A DNA stretch of 34,684 nucleotides from Alphaproteobacteria bacterium. Its GTDB lineage: Bacteria > Pseudomonadota > Alphaproteobacteria > Micavibrionales > Micavibrionaceae. This document shows positions 25,340-33,967 of this stretch, piece by piece (within the stretch, counting starts at the first letter, position 1; each line of letters opens with the position of its first letter). The notes below the pieces were generated by a model that searched no databases, was not told where the DNA came from, and saw nothing but the letters and a program-made list of their open reading frames with translations. The stretch lies in assembly GCA_022763065.1 (NCBI GenBank), contig JALEGH010000084.1:1-34684 (forward strand), in the 5' to 3' direction. The position numbers and the translations under genes are program-made.

Positions 25340-26554
25340 CTATGCGGCTTTTTCCTTCAAAACGCCGAGCGCACGCCCTACCTCGATAAAAGCTTCAATC
25401 GCTTTGTCCAGATGCTCCTTCTCATGCGCACATGACATTTGCGTTCTGATCCGCGCTTTACCTTCCGGCACCACAGGGAAAGAAAAGCCAACCACATAAA
25501 TTCCACGCTTCAGCATTTCATCGGCAAATTTAGAAGCCAGCGCGGCGTCATAAATCATCACCGGAATAATCGGATGCTCTCCCGGCAACAAGTCAAAACC
25601 AGCAGCCGTCATTTTTTCGCGGAAATATTCGCTATTTTGCTTGAGCTTTCTGCGCATCTCCGCACCCTTTTTACCCTCAACCATATCCAATACAGCCAAA
25701 GACGTAGACACAATCGCAGGCAAAAGAGTATTGGAAAAAAGATAAGGTCTTGAGCGCTGACGCAAATATTCAATCAATGGCTTTTTGCCGGACGTGTAGC
25801 CTCCGGACCCGCCGCCTAAAGCTTTACCCAGCGTTCCTGTGACAATATCAATCCTATCCTGCACCCCGAAATGCTCCGGCGTGCCTGCCCCATTTTCACC
25901 GATAAAGCCGGTTGCATGGCAATCATCCACCATGACAATCGCGCCATATTTATCCGCCAAATCACAAATAGCCGGTAAGTTCGCTAAATACCCGTCCATT
26001 GAAAAAACGCCGTCCGTTGCAATAAGCTTAAAGCGCGCACCTTTTTCGCTCGCCTCCTTCAAACAGCGCTCCAGATCATCCATATCATTATTGTTGTAAC
26101 GATAGCGCGCCGCCTTCGACAAACGAATACCGTCAATGATGCTCGCATGGTTGAGCGCATCGCTGATGATTGCATCTTCCTTACCCATCACCGTTTCAAA
26201 TAACCCACCATTGGCATCAAAGGCCGACGAATAAAGAATTGTATCTTCAGTGCCTAAGAACTTTGACAGGCGTTGTTCCAAGTTTTTATGAATACCCAGC
26301 GTTCCGCAAATAAAACGCACAGAAGCCATGCCAAACCCATATTCGTCCAGCGCCTTTTTTGCTGTTTCAATAAGTTCCGGATGATCCGCCAAACCCAAAT
26401 AGTTATTGGCGCAAAAATTAAGGACATGCTCATCATTGTTAATTTCAATATCCGCACTTTGCGGCGAGGTAATCAAGCGCTCTCCCTTATAAAGCCCTGC
26501 CTGTTTAATATTTTCGATTTCTTTTTCTAAATGTGAATAGATAGATTGTGTCAT
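25340..26554 (-). CDS. kbl: Glycine C-acetyltransferase (2-amino-3-ketobutyrate CoA ligase)
   Basis: Kbl cleaves 2-amino-3-ketobutyrate with CoA into glycine and acetyl-CoA. The 404-residue PLP enzyme of the alpha-oxoamine synthase family has [37 protein letters not shown] and the PLP Lys K244 in [12 protein letters not shown], the same number as in E. coli. The frame is open to 26581, but the ATG at 26554 ([10 protein letters not shown]) is preceded by a perfect AGGAGGT four bases away. It is first of the kbl-tdh pair; typA lies upstream on the same strand, 78 bases away, so a longer transcript is possible. Confidence 0.96.
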   Translation of the reverse strand: MTQSIYSHLEKEIENIKQAGLYKGERLITSPQSADIEINNDEHVLNFCANNYLGLADHPELIETAKKALDEYGFGMASVRFICGTLGIHKNLEQRLSKFLGTEDTILYSSAFDANGGLFETVMGKEDAIISDALNHASIIDGIRLSKAARYRYNNNDMDDLERCLKEASEKGARFKLIATDGVFSMDGYLANLPAICDLADKYGAIVMVDDCHATGFIGENGAGTPEHFGVQDRIDIVTGTLGKALGGGSGGYTSGKKPLIEYLRQRSRPYLFSNTLLPAIVSTSLAVLDMVEGKKGAEMRRKLKQNSEYFREKMTAAGFDLLPGEHPIIPVMIYDAALASKFADEMLKRGIYVVGFSFPVVPEGKARIRTQMSCAHEKEHLDKAIEAFIEVGRALGVLKEKAA

Positions 26555-26632
26555 AGTGACCTCCTGTAAATAGATCACCATGAGAAATCATTACGCCAAG
26601 ACGATCAAGTAAATTTTTAAAATGTCCGCCGC

Positions 26633-28462
26633 TTAAGCGCTTTGACGGCTGGCTTTTTTGCGTTCATGCGGACAAAGATATTTTTTACGTAAACGCAAAG
26701 ACTCAGGTGTGACTTCCAAAAGTTCATCTTCGTTAATATAGGCCATCATATCTTCTAACGACATTTTTCGTGGAGGTGTCAGCGTTACCGCGTCATCAGT
26801 TCCCGAAGCCCTTACATTGGTTAGCTTTTTACCTTTCAAAACATTGACCTCAAGATCATTATCCCGGCTATTCTCCCCCACAATCATTCCCTGATAAACA
26901 GGGGTTTGATGCCCGATAAACATGCTCCCGCGATCCTGCAGGTTGAAAATCGCATAGGCCACAGCCGTTCCCGTTTCATTGGAGATAAGCGCCCCGTTGC
27001 GGCGTTGCGGCACATCCCCCTTATAAGGCGCGTAAGAGTGGAACAACCGGTTCATCACACCAGTCCCGCGTGTTTGTGTCAAAAACCGGCTTTGATAACC
27101 AATAAGCCCTCGTGATGGCGCCAAAAACGTAATACGCGTTTTACCGGCGCCACTGGAACGCATATCGCTCATCTCTGCTTTACGCTTATTCATCGAATCT
27201 ACAACAGTTGATGAATATTCTTCATCCACATCAATGATCACTTCTTCAATCGGCTCCAACTTCTGGCCGTTTTCTTCCTTAAATAAAACTTTAGGGCGCG
27301 ATACGGTCAATTCAAACCCTTCGCGGCGCATGGTTTCGATCAAAACACCAAGTTGAAGCTCCCCACGTCCTCCGATCTCAAACGAATCCTTATCCGTACT
27401 TTCGGCATAAGTGATCGCCACATTCGTTTCTGCTTCGGCCAATAGACGCTCCCGAATCATGGTCGAAGTTACTTTGCTCCCCTCTTTTCCAGCAAAAGGA
27501 GAGTCATTTACACTGATTGTCACCGACATGGTCGGCGGGTCAATCGGCGTTGACTGTAATGGCTCCTCAACCGATGGATCACAAATTGTATCGGCAACAG
27601 ATGCTTCTTTTAATCCGGCGATACAAATAATATCACCGGCATGAACTTCATCCACCGGTACACGCTCGGTTCCATCAAACATCAGTAATTTGGTCAAACG
27701 ACCGCTTTCCACCGACTTCCCATCCAGATTAAGCGCCTTCACCGCATCATTGACCTTGGCCGATCCATGTAAAACACGCCCCGTTAAACAACGCCCCAAA
27801 AACGGATCGGAATCCAGCAAGGTCGCCAACATCGCAAAAGGCTTGCCTTCCTCTACACTTGGCGCGGGCACGTGCTCCAAGACCAAATCCAAAAGCGGAT
27901 GCAAATTCTCGCGCCCATCTTCCAAATTCTGAACACACCACCCATCACGGCCGGAAGCATAGAGTACCGGAAAATCGAGCTGATCATCATTGGCATCCAG
28001 TGACACAAAAAGGTCAAAGACCTCATCTACCACTTCATCAGGACGACCATCGGGGCGGTCAACCTTATTGACAATGACAATCGGACGAAGTCCTTGCGCG
28101 AGCGCCTTACCCAACACAAATTTCGTTTGCGGCATCGGTCCTTCCGCCGCATCGGTAAGCAAGATCACACCATCAGCCATATGCAGTACACGCTCCACCT
28201 CACCGCCAAAATCCGCATGACCCGGAGTATCAATAATATTAATCCGTGTTTCCTCACCGTCTTTGGCCCATTGAATGGAAGTTGGCTTGGCTAAAATCGT
28301 AATGCCGCGCTCCTTTTCTAGATCACCAGAATCCATCACCCGCTCATCCACGGCCTGATTGTCCCGAAACATGCCACTTTGCTTCATAATAGAGTCGATT
28401 AAGGTCGTTTTACCGTGATCTACGTGCGCAATAATCGCAATATTTCTAAGATTTTGGGTCAT
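26633..28462 (-). CDS. typA: Translational GTPase TypA/BipA
   Basis: TypA is a ribosome-binding GTPase related to EF-G and LepA, involved in ribosome assembly and stress or cold responses. The 609-residue protein has the GTPase motifs AHVDHGKT (12-19), DTPGH (78-82) and NKVD (132-135), domain II, an EF-G-like domain III with RGELQLGVLIETMRREG, and the TypA C-terminal domain with GVMNRLFHSYAPYKG and KGKKLTNVRASGTDD. The ATG at 28462 (MTQNLRNIAI) is preferred to 28492, with AGGT upstream. The C-terminal end (after RKKYLCPHERKK) is of normal length. It is divergent from the ABC permease gene across 204 AT-rich bases that contain no visible gene. Confidence 0.97.
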   Translation of the reverse strand: MTQNLRNIAIIAHVDHGKTTLIDSIMKQSGMFRDNQAVDERVMDSGDLEKERGITILAKPTSIQWAKDGEETRINIIDTPGHADFGGEVERVLHMADGVILLTDAAEGPMPQTKFVLGKALAQGLRPIVIVNKVDRPDGRPDEVVDEVFDLFVSLDANDDQLDFPVLYASGRDGWCVQNLEDGRENLHPLLDLVLEHVPAPSVEEGKPFAMLATLLDSDPFLGRCLTGRVLHGSAKVNDAVKALNLDGKSVESGRLTKLLMFDGTERVPVDEVHAGDIICIAGLKEASVADTICDPSVEEPLQSTPIDPPTMSVTISVNDSPFAGKEGSKVTSTMIRERLLAEAETNVAITYAESTDKDSFEIGGRGELQLGVLIETMRREGFELTVSRPKVLFKEENGQKLEPIEEVIIDVDEEYSSTVVDSMNKRKAEMSDMRSSGAGKTRITFLAPSRGLIGYQSRFLTQTRGTGVMNRLFHSYAPYKGDVPQRRNGALISNETGTAVAYAIFNLQDRGSMFIGHQTPVYQGMIVGENSRDNDLEVNVLKGKKLTNVRASGTDDAVTLTPPRKMSLEDMMAYINEDELLEVTPESLRLRKKYLCPHERKKASRQSA

Positions 28463-28666
28463 GATTTTTACCTGTTTACAAGATTGTAACATTAAAGAGC
28501 GTCTTACCTAGGTTCTTTCGTGTAAAATAGCAAGATAATCCTTAAGAATTATAAAAAATTTATTTTCCACTTGCCAACCCTATGTAAATTTTTCTACAGT
28601 CCTTAATTAACTAAAAATTATAAAAAATAAAAAAAGCCTTACCGGCTAAAACAGGGGAGTAGCGAT

Positions 28667-29992
28667 ATGTTATTTGGCAGCGCCAGACGAGGATTCCGTC
28701 ATTTTTTGCGTGACCGTCACGGGTTACCTGATCTTCGAACCGAAGCCTTGCTCGAAAAACACCGCAAAGAAATGGGAGACCCCCGTAACACTACCGCTCT
28801 ACAAAGCAATAAAGGGTTTTTCAAATCGTTCTGGCAACTTTCAAAACCTTACTGGTTCTCGGTAGATTGGCAAAATAAGGAAGAAATAAAACATAAAGCA
28901 CTTTCCTGGGCTTTCCTGGCCGCCTCTTTGGGGCTAACATTTTACTCCGTACGGGAAGTTGCTGTTGGCTTCAATGACTGGAATGGTGAAATTGGCAATT
29001 TTATTCAACAATCTTATAATGTTGTTGCAAAAGGTGAACAAGCAACAACAGAGGCCTGGAACAAATTCGGCCATTTTATGCAGGACCTTGGTATTCTCAC
29101 AACCAAAATGCTTGTTGCTGGAGCCACTAACTATAAGGTTGCACAACTTGCCGTGCTCCGCTGGCGAAAATGGATGACGGCAAGCTATGAAAATCGTTTG
29201 CTAAAATACAAAAACTTCTACCATATGCAGTATGGTAAATATTCAATAGATAACTTTGACCAGCGTATTCAAGAAGATCCTGCCAAATTCGCAGATGCTG
29301 CTGTTGAAATTGTCACCGATTCTTTTGATGCAGCCCTATCTTTCGCGACATTTTCTGCCATTTTGTATGGATTATCAAACGAATTTAATTTGGCTACGGT
29401 AGGCGGACCTGAAATTATCATTCCTAAATTTATGTTTACGCTTGTCATGGCATATGCCGCACTCGGCACTGTACTAACACACTATGCCGGTAAATCGCTA
29501 GAAAAATGGGCACAAAAACAGCAAGCTTACGAAGCCATGTACCGTTCTGATCTTATCAATATCCGGGAAAAAGCAGAACAAGTTGCCCTTAATAATTCTG
29601 AAAACACCCAAAAGGGAATTCTTACCAAATCATTCAACGACCTTTATCAAAACTTCCACAGGATCATTAACGTGAAAACCGGTCTTCTCGTTATGCGTGT
29701 TGTATACCATAGACTCGCCGGTGCCGTTCCATTGGTTGTCACATTCCCTGATGTTGTGGCCGGTAAAATGCAAATAGGTGATATTTTTAAAACGATTGGT
29801 GCCTTCAGTGAAGTTAAAAACGCCATGAGCTGGTACGTCAATAACGCCCCCCTCATCAAGCAAACAAAAGCCAGTATGAATCGTTTGATTGAACTAGAAG
29901 ACGTACTCACACAGCTCGAAAAAGAACATGGAGAAAGAACACAACGCTCGGCATCTAATTCTCCTAGAACTGCCCACCAGCCCGCTCTATAG
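28667..29992 (+). CDS. SbmA/BacA- or ABCD-type ABC transporter membrane subunit
   Basis: The 441-residue protein is a polytopic inner-membrane subunit resembling the membrane domain of the YddA/ABCD and SbmA_BacA families. Clues are KPYWFS before the first span (about 78-98), FNDWNGEIGNFIQQ (102-115) and the typical NFDQRIQED (196-204), then further hydrophobic spans near 140-155, 215-235, 253-272 and 345-365. It ends with a helical segment and a polar tail and has no nucleotide-binding domain; that domain is encoded by the next gene, nine bases downstream. Relatives move peptides, vitamins or acyl compounds; the substrate here is unknown. Start: ATG after AGGGGAG. Confidence 0.82.
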   Translation: MLFGSARRGFRHFLRDRHGLPDLRTEALLEKHRKEMGDPRNTTALQSNKGFFKSFWQLSKPYWFSVDWQNKEEIKHKALSWAFLAASLGLTFYSVREVAVGFNDWNGEIGNFIQQSYNVVAKGEQATTEAWNKFGHFMQDLGILTTKMLVAGATNYKVAQLAVLRWRKWMTASYENRLLKYKNFYHMQYGKYSIDNFDQRIQEDPAKFADAAVEIVTDSFDAALSFATFSAILYGLSNEFNLATVGGPEIIIPKFMFTLVMAYAALGTVLTHYAGKSLEKWAQKQQAYEAMYRSDLINIREKAEQVALNNSENTQKGILTKSFNDLYQNFHRIINVKTGLLVMRVVYHRLAGAVPLVVTFPDVVAGKMQIGDIFKTIGAFSEVKNAMSWYVNNAPLIKQTKASMNRLIELEDVLTQLEKEHGERTQRSASNSPRTAHQPAL

Positions 29993-30001
29993 GACAAAAA
30001 C

Positions 30002-31090
30002 ATGCCACAGGAAAAATCAAATATTTCAGATAGCGTCATTCTCCACAAAGACAAAAGCGGGCGGATTCATATCACGCTGGAAAATGTCACGCTTAGACAA
30101 CCACAAGACGGCACAACATTGGTCGACAGCTTCAATATTGCCCTTCAGAAAGGAGATCATTTTATTTTGACCGGCCCTTCGGGATCCGGAAAATCACAGC
30201 TCATCCGTGCCATACGCGGCCTCATAGACCAAGGCTCGGGCTCCATCACTATCCCTGAAGAGGTTAGTATATTATGCCTTTCACAAAAGGTAGACCTCCC
30301 GCGCACATCGCTTAAAGACATTCTTTCAGACGGAAAAGAATTTAGCGAAGAGGAAATAGACCAAGCATTGCAAGACGTCAAACATGACAAGCTGAGACAA
30401 CATCTTCCTATAAACCAGACAAGGTCAGATCATATTTGTGCTTTGGCCGAAAAATATATCGCTAGAGCTATCCAACATTGGGAAAATAAAATTTTGGTTT
30501 GCGGACAAAATGATACCAACTTACTGGCAACGGAAATAAAATCCTACATACAAAACAACCTCCAAAACTTTTTTCCTGAAACCTTGGCTGTACATTTCAC
30601 AGAGAAAACAAAAAAAGAAATCAGCACACGTATTGAAAGCGCCTTTAAAAATGAAATCGTAAATCAAAGAAAATTGGCATATGGAACAACTTCAAACAGT
30701 TCACGATTTTCAACGGCACCGCAAAAACTAGCTACACAAATTTCAAAATATATTCTTCAAGGCGTTGCGATGGACTTGGAAGACGCACAAATAGACGGCA
30801 GCACCCTGTCCCGTCAATTATCGGGTGGAGAGCAACAACGGCTCATGTTTGCCAAAATTCTCCTGCAAAAACCCGATATCCTTATTATGGATGAAAGTAC
30901 CTCTGCTCTGGATAGAACTTCGGGTAAGGCACTTTATGAGCAGATCATAAAGGCCCTCCCCGATACAATAATCTGGAGCGTTGCCCATGATACAAATCTG
31001 ATCGAATGCCACAATATCCACGGAGACCTTGACGGAGACAGCAAAAAAATATCCGTACAAAAACTACCTGGACTTACATTATTTTCATAA
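30002..31090 (+). CDS. ABC transporter ATP-binding protein with a large insertion
   Basis: This 362-residue ATPase pairs with the membrane subunit just upstream. Motifs in order: Walker A GPSGSGKS (58-65), Q-loop Q95, signature LSGGE (273-277), Walker B ILIMDE (293-298), D-loop SALD (301-304) and switch His H329 (SVAHD). The set is complete, so it should hydrolyse ATP. In YddA-like proteins the signature follows the Q-loop by about 60 residues; here about 178 residues lie between. The extra part (about 135-262) is polar and predicted helical, inserted in the helical subdomain, with no motif I recognise. The region from 30460 to 30760 is also AT-rich. It might regulate or link the ATPase to another protein. 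Confidence 0.88.
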   Translation: MPQEKSNISDSVILHKDKSGRIHITLENVTLRQPQDGTTLVDSFNIALQKGDHFILTGPSGSGKSQLIRAIRGLIDQGSGSITIPEEVSILCLSQKVDLPRTSLKDILSDGKEFSEEEIDQALQDVKHDKLRQHLPINQTRSDHICALAEKYIARAIQHWENKILVCGQNDTNLLATEIKSYIQNNLQNFFPETLAVHFTEKTKKEISTRIESAFKNEIVNQRKLAYGTTSNSSRFSTAPQKLATQISKYILQGVAMDLEDAQIDGSTLSRQLSGGEQQRLMFAKILLQKPDILIMDESTSALDRTSGKALYEQIIKALPDTIIWSVAHDTNLIECHNIHGDLDGDSKKISVQKLPGLTLFS

Positions 31091-31196
31091 CACAGAAACA
31101 ATCTTGCGTTTTTAAATTTCCGTTTGACGTAAGATAATTATTTTTCTAGCGTTGGTGAACTCATTATTATAACAAAATAACTCAGGGAGAAATGCT

Positions 31197-32303
31197 ATGT
31201 CAGCAAATCCTGCACAAGCAGATGTTCAACCATTGGACAGAGAAGCACTGGAGTTGGCCAGAAGAACTATTCCAGTAGCCGCTGAAAAACTCATGTCAGC
31301 CTGCGATAAGGTAGAAGAGCAGATGTGGGGACAACGCAAAAATATCGAACTCTCTCTCGCCTCTATCTTGGCCGGCGGAAGTTTTCTTCTGGAAGGAAAA
31401 CCTGGAACAGGAAAAACAGATACTGTGAAATATTTGGTTCAGGCCATCGGTTTAGAAACAAAAAGAATTCAAGGCGCTCCTGACCTTATGCCTTCAGATA
31501 TTATTGGAACAGAGGTTCTTAATCCTGATTTTGATCCTGAGAAAAAAATAAGTGAAGAAAACCCGAAGTTTATATTTGTTCCGGGTCCTATATTTACCCA
31601 AGTTCTTTTTGTTGATGAAATTAACAGGATGTCCCCAAAAACACAAGCTGCCCTGCTTCAGGCCATGCAGGAAAATAAGGTCACTGTAGGAGGAAAAGAT
31701 TATCTATTGCCGCGCCCCTTTTTGGTAGTGGCCACACAAAACCCGCAAGAACAAGAAGGAACGTACCCTCTGCCGGAGGCGCAAAAGGACCGTTTTTTGA
31801 TAAAGCAAAATATTGGTTCTGTTGATACAGAGACCTCACGCAGGATTACCAAGGAGAAATCTGCCGGAAGCGTTACGAAGTTCAAGGAATTATTTGAAAA
31901 ATCTGCTGCTGGCGAAAACCTTACAGAACGTAAGAGCGCCCCTGGAATCGTTTTAGAGTCGGTTTTACAAAAGAATGATATGATTGTTTTTAACGCATTG
32001 ATGGCCGCGTTACCTCTTAATGATGAAGTTTCTAATGCCATCGTGGAACTGGTTGAGAGCACCAGGCCCGAATTTAACTCGGATATAAAAGAAGCATTCA
32101 AAGAAGGATCTGACGGTGCACGGGCGATGCTGGCTATTGCAAAACTTGTCAGAGCAAGGGCACTCCTAAACGGAAGAGAAGCACCGGACATTACTGACGT
32201 AAAGGCTGTAGCCGAATATGTGTTGATTGATCGGGTCAAACCTCATCTGAGCAAGATAGAGGATAAAGAAAAAACTTTAAAAACACTCATCAACAAAATA
32301 TAG
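31197..32303 (+). CDS. MoxR-family AAA+ ATPase
   Basis: MoxR ATPases act as chaperones in maturation of metalloenzymes or envelope complexes, often with DUF58 and von Willebrand-type partners. The 368-residue protein has Walker A GKPGTGKT (67-74), the family box QGAPDLMPSDIIGTE (92-106), Walker B VLFVDE (136-141), sensor 1 N182 (ATQNP) and the arginine finger R199 (LPEAQKDRF), then a lid domain. The ATG at 31197 is supported by AGGGAG. The usual DUF58 gene does not follow; a small secreted-protein gene comes next, and a DUF4159 gene of the typical MoxR cluster lies nearby on the other strand. Length is slightly greater than the usual 310-340 residues. Confidence 0.92.
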   Translation: MSANPAQADVQPLDREALELARRTIPVAAEKLMSACDKVEEQMWGQRKNIELSLASILAGGSFLLEGKPGTGKTDTVKYLVQAIGLETKRIQGAPDLMPSDIIGTEVLNPDFDPEKKISEENPKFIFVPGPIFTQVLFVDEINRMSPKTQAALLQAMQENKVTVGGKDYLLPRPFLVVATQNPQEQEGTYPLPEAQKDRFLIKQNIGSVDTETSRRITKEKSAGSVTKFKELFEKSAAGENLTERKSAPGIVLESVLQKNDMIVFNALMAALPLNDEVSNAIVELVESTRPEFNSDIKEAFKEGSDGARAMLAIAKLVRARALLNGREAPDITDVKAVAEYVLIDRVKPHLSKIEDKEKTLKTLINKI

Positions 32304-32351
32304 TTTTTACGGCGTATCGCTTAAAAATAAAAAAATACAGGGAAATAAAAT

Positions 32352-32987
32352 ATGTCTTATACAAACACTCTTAAGAAAGCAGCCATTGCGGCCGCAGCTG
32401 GATTTGTCGCATTAAGCACAGTTTTTCAAGCTCAAACACATGCATATGATACAGGCTACACACCCGATGATGCGTATGTTCAAATGGCAGGATGGGCGCC
32501 AAAACCCGGAACTGAGCGCTATGAGCTTTTGAAGCCTCATGAAGAGTTTATCAAACGCATGACAAGAAATGATGTGGAGTATGCGTCCTGTTGTAACCTT
32601 GAAGATGCTCAACCTGATCTTGAAGAAATAATCAATACACCCGAAGAAAATCCCAATTATAATCCCAATTACCCCCAAGATAGATATCCTTACATTGTAA
32701 TTGTCACACATGATTTAAACGGAAAGGAGCTACCTTCACCACAAAAGGTACATATTCCAGCAGACAAAGTGTTAACCGTGGACAGGGCACAAGAGATATT
32801 GGATTCTATTATTAATCTAGACCCAACCAAGGACCCGGAAATCAACCCGGATAGCAAGTTCTTGGCACCAAGCTTCAACGTTCTATGGGCCTATGACAAT
32901 AGTAGTAGATATGGGACAGAGCAAACGCAAGAGCCATGGAAAATAACAAATCTATTCTGTTACTATCCTGATCCTCGGAACAACTAA
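32352..32987 (+). CDS. Small secreted protein of unknown function with a Cys-Cys motif
   Basis: I do not recognise a named family. The 211-residue protein has a clear Sec signal peptide (basic KK, Ala-rich helix, cleavage near HA, residue 31). The mature part is acidic and Pro/Asn-rich, with the adjacent pair C80-C81 (EYASCCNLED), a turn-rich stretch, HIPADKVL (about 135-142) and a third Cys near the end (LFCYYPDP). The order SCC..., IP..KVL..., FC.P recalls small exported proteins often found in Alphaproteobacteria, but this is only an impression. It begins 48 bases after the MoxR gene and may be co-transcribed with it. Converges with the gene at 32993. Confidence 0.72.
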   Translation: MSYTNTLKKAAIAAAAGFVALSTVFQAQTHAYDTGYTPDDAYVQMAGWAPKPGTERYELLKPHEEFIKRMTRNDVEYASCCNLEDAQPDLEEIINTPEENPNYNPNYPQDRYPYIVIVTHDLNGKELPSPQKVHIPADKVLTVDRAQEILDSIINLDPTKDPEINPDSKFLAPSFNVLWAYDNSSRYGTEQTQEPWKITNLFCYYPDPRNN

Positions 32988-32992
32988 ATTCA

Positions 32993-33967
32993 TTAATGCT
33001 TATATTGCAAAGCAGAAGGGCAGAGTTTCTGCTCTTCTGTTTTAACCTTCTGACCATTAAAAGTCTCTATAGCACTTTTTAGTCTACCACTTTGCCTGTC
33101 ACGCCTGATATCACAAAGGCGCTCATCGGAATGGCTGTGGTCCTTGTGCTGCATCCACGTCTCGCGAAAAAAAACGCCTGTCTTCGGATCGCGGTGCAGC
33201 GCGTGTAATCCGTCAGAACGGTGAAGAACTCTCGCCCCTTTGTAATTAGCAGGGCGACGCGCCCATTCCTGAAAAATAGGTGTATATGACGTCATATCAA
33301 CAATGGCCTTATTGGGACCATCATCTGTACGATTTATCCCGCCATCTATACCCCAATCCAGATAAATTTTTCCTTCCTTAAGGCGGTAAGTAATATTTGC
33401 CGGCAAATTTTCTCCTCGGTGTACTTTTCCGTCTTTATTCGATGATAGAATAAGCTTGTTTTTAGTTAACTTGATATAAGCCTCTTTTTCGTCACGATCC
33501 GCTTTTCCATGTTGGGCATAACGTATTACAAGCTCACCTGTTTTATAATTATAATCAATCCAGGCCGGCGCGCTGTCTCTATGTACCTTCTTATCATCAT
33601 CCAGCCATCTAGCCCAAATGAGCCCTCTCTTTTCATCATGCTTTAAAATATCAGGCTTTTGCTTTTTTAGTTCTGCTAAAATTTCTTCTCCGGATAAATC
33701 AGAGAAGAAAAGAGGATATTCTGATTTTAAACGCTCCATCTGCTGTTCAAGAGACGGCGGGGTATATTTTTTATAAGATATCTTGGCTTTTTCCTTCCCG
33801 CCACGACATATGGATTCGTTTAAAGCCGCCTCGAATTGAGCCAAACTCATCCCCTCAAGTTCAACATTCTTATCCGGTTCAGCATGCTGATAAAGGCCAG
33901 AAACCGCCACCGCGCCTAAAGTAACCGCAGCACAAGCCCCAAAAATGATTTTCAGGCGTCGTGTCAT
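32993..33967 (-). CDS. Membrane-anchored or exported protein with degenerate HR-type (MORN-like) repeats
   Basis: The 324-residue protein starts with a basic MTRRLK and a hydrophobic stretch (7-25), likely an anchor or uncleaved signal. The middle holds about four repeats of 26-29 residues, each centred on a G/D-K-x-H-R-like core followed by an acidic/Pro-Ala turn and an aromatic strand: KVHRDSAPAWIDY (127-139), KADRDEKEAYIKL (155-167), KVHRGENLPANITY (181-194) and GINRTDDGPNKAIV (210-223). Such HRxxGPA repeats resemble those of some phage and virus proteins and MORN-like repeats. Function is unknown. Its ATG overlaps the TGA of the DUF4159 gene (33964-33967), so the two are translationally coupled. 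Confidence 0.68.
   Translation of the reverse strand: MTRRLKIIFGACAAVTLGAVAVSGLYQHAEPDKNVELEGMSLAQFEAALNESICRGGKEKAKISYKKYTPPSLEQQMERLKSEYPLFFSDLSGEEILAELKKQKPDILKHDEKRGLIWARWLDDDKKVHRDSAPAWIDYNYKTGELVIRYAQHGKADRDEKEAYIKLTKNKLILSSNKDGKVHRGENLPANITYRLKEGKIYLDWGIDGGINRTDDGPNKAIVDMTSYTPIFQEWARRPANYKGARVLHRSDGLHALHRDPKTGVFFRETWMQHKDHSHSDERLCDIRRDRQSGRLKSAIETFNGQKVKTEEQKLCPSALQYKH

Noticed and set aside
28635-28647. Small hairpin before the ABC permease gene
   Set aside because: The stem is only four base pairs (AGCC/GGCT), too weak to count as a regulatory structure.
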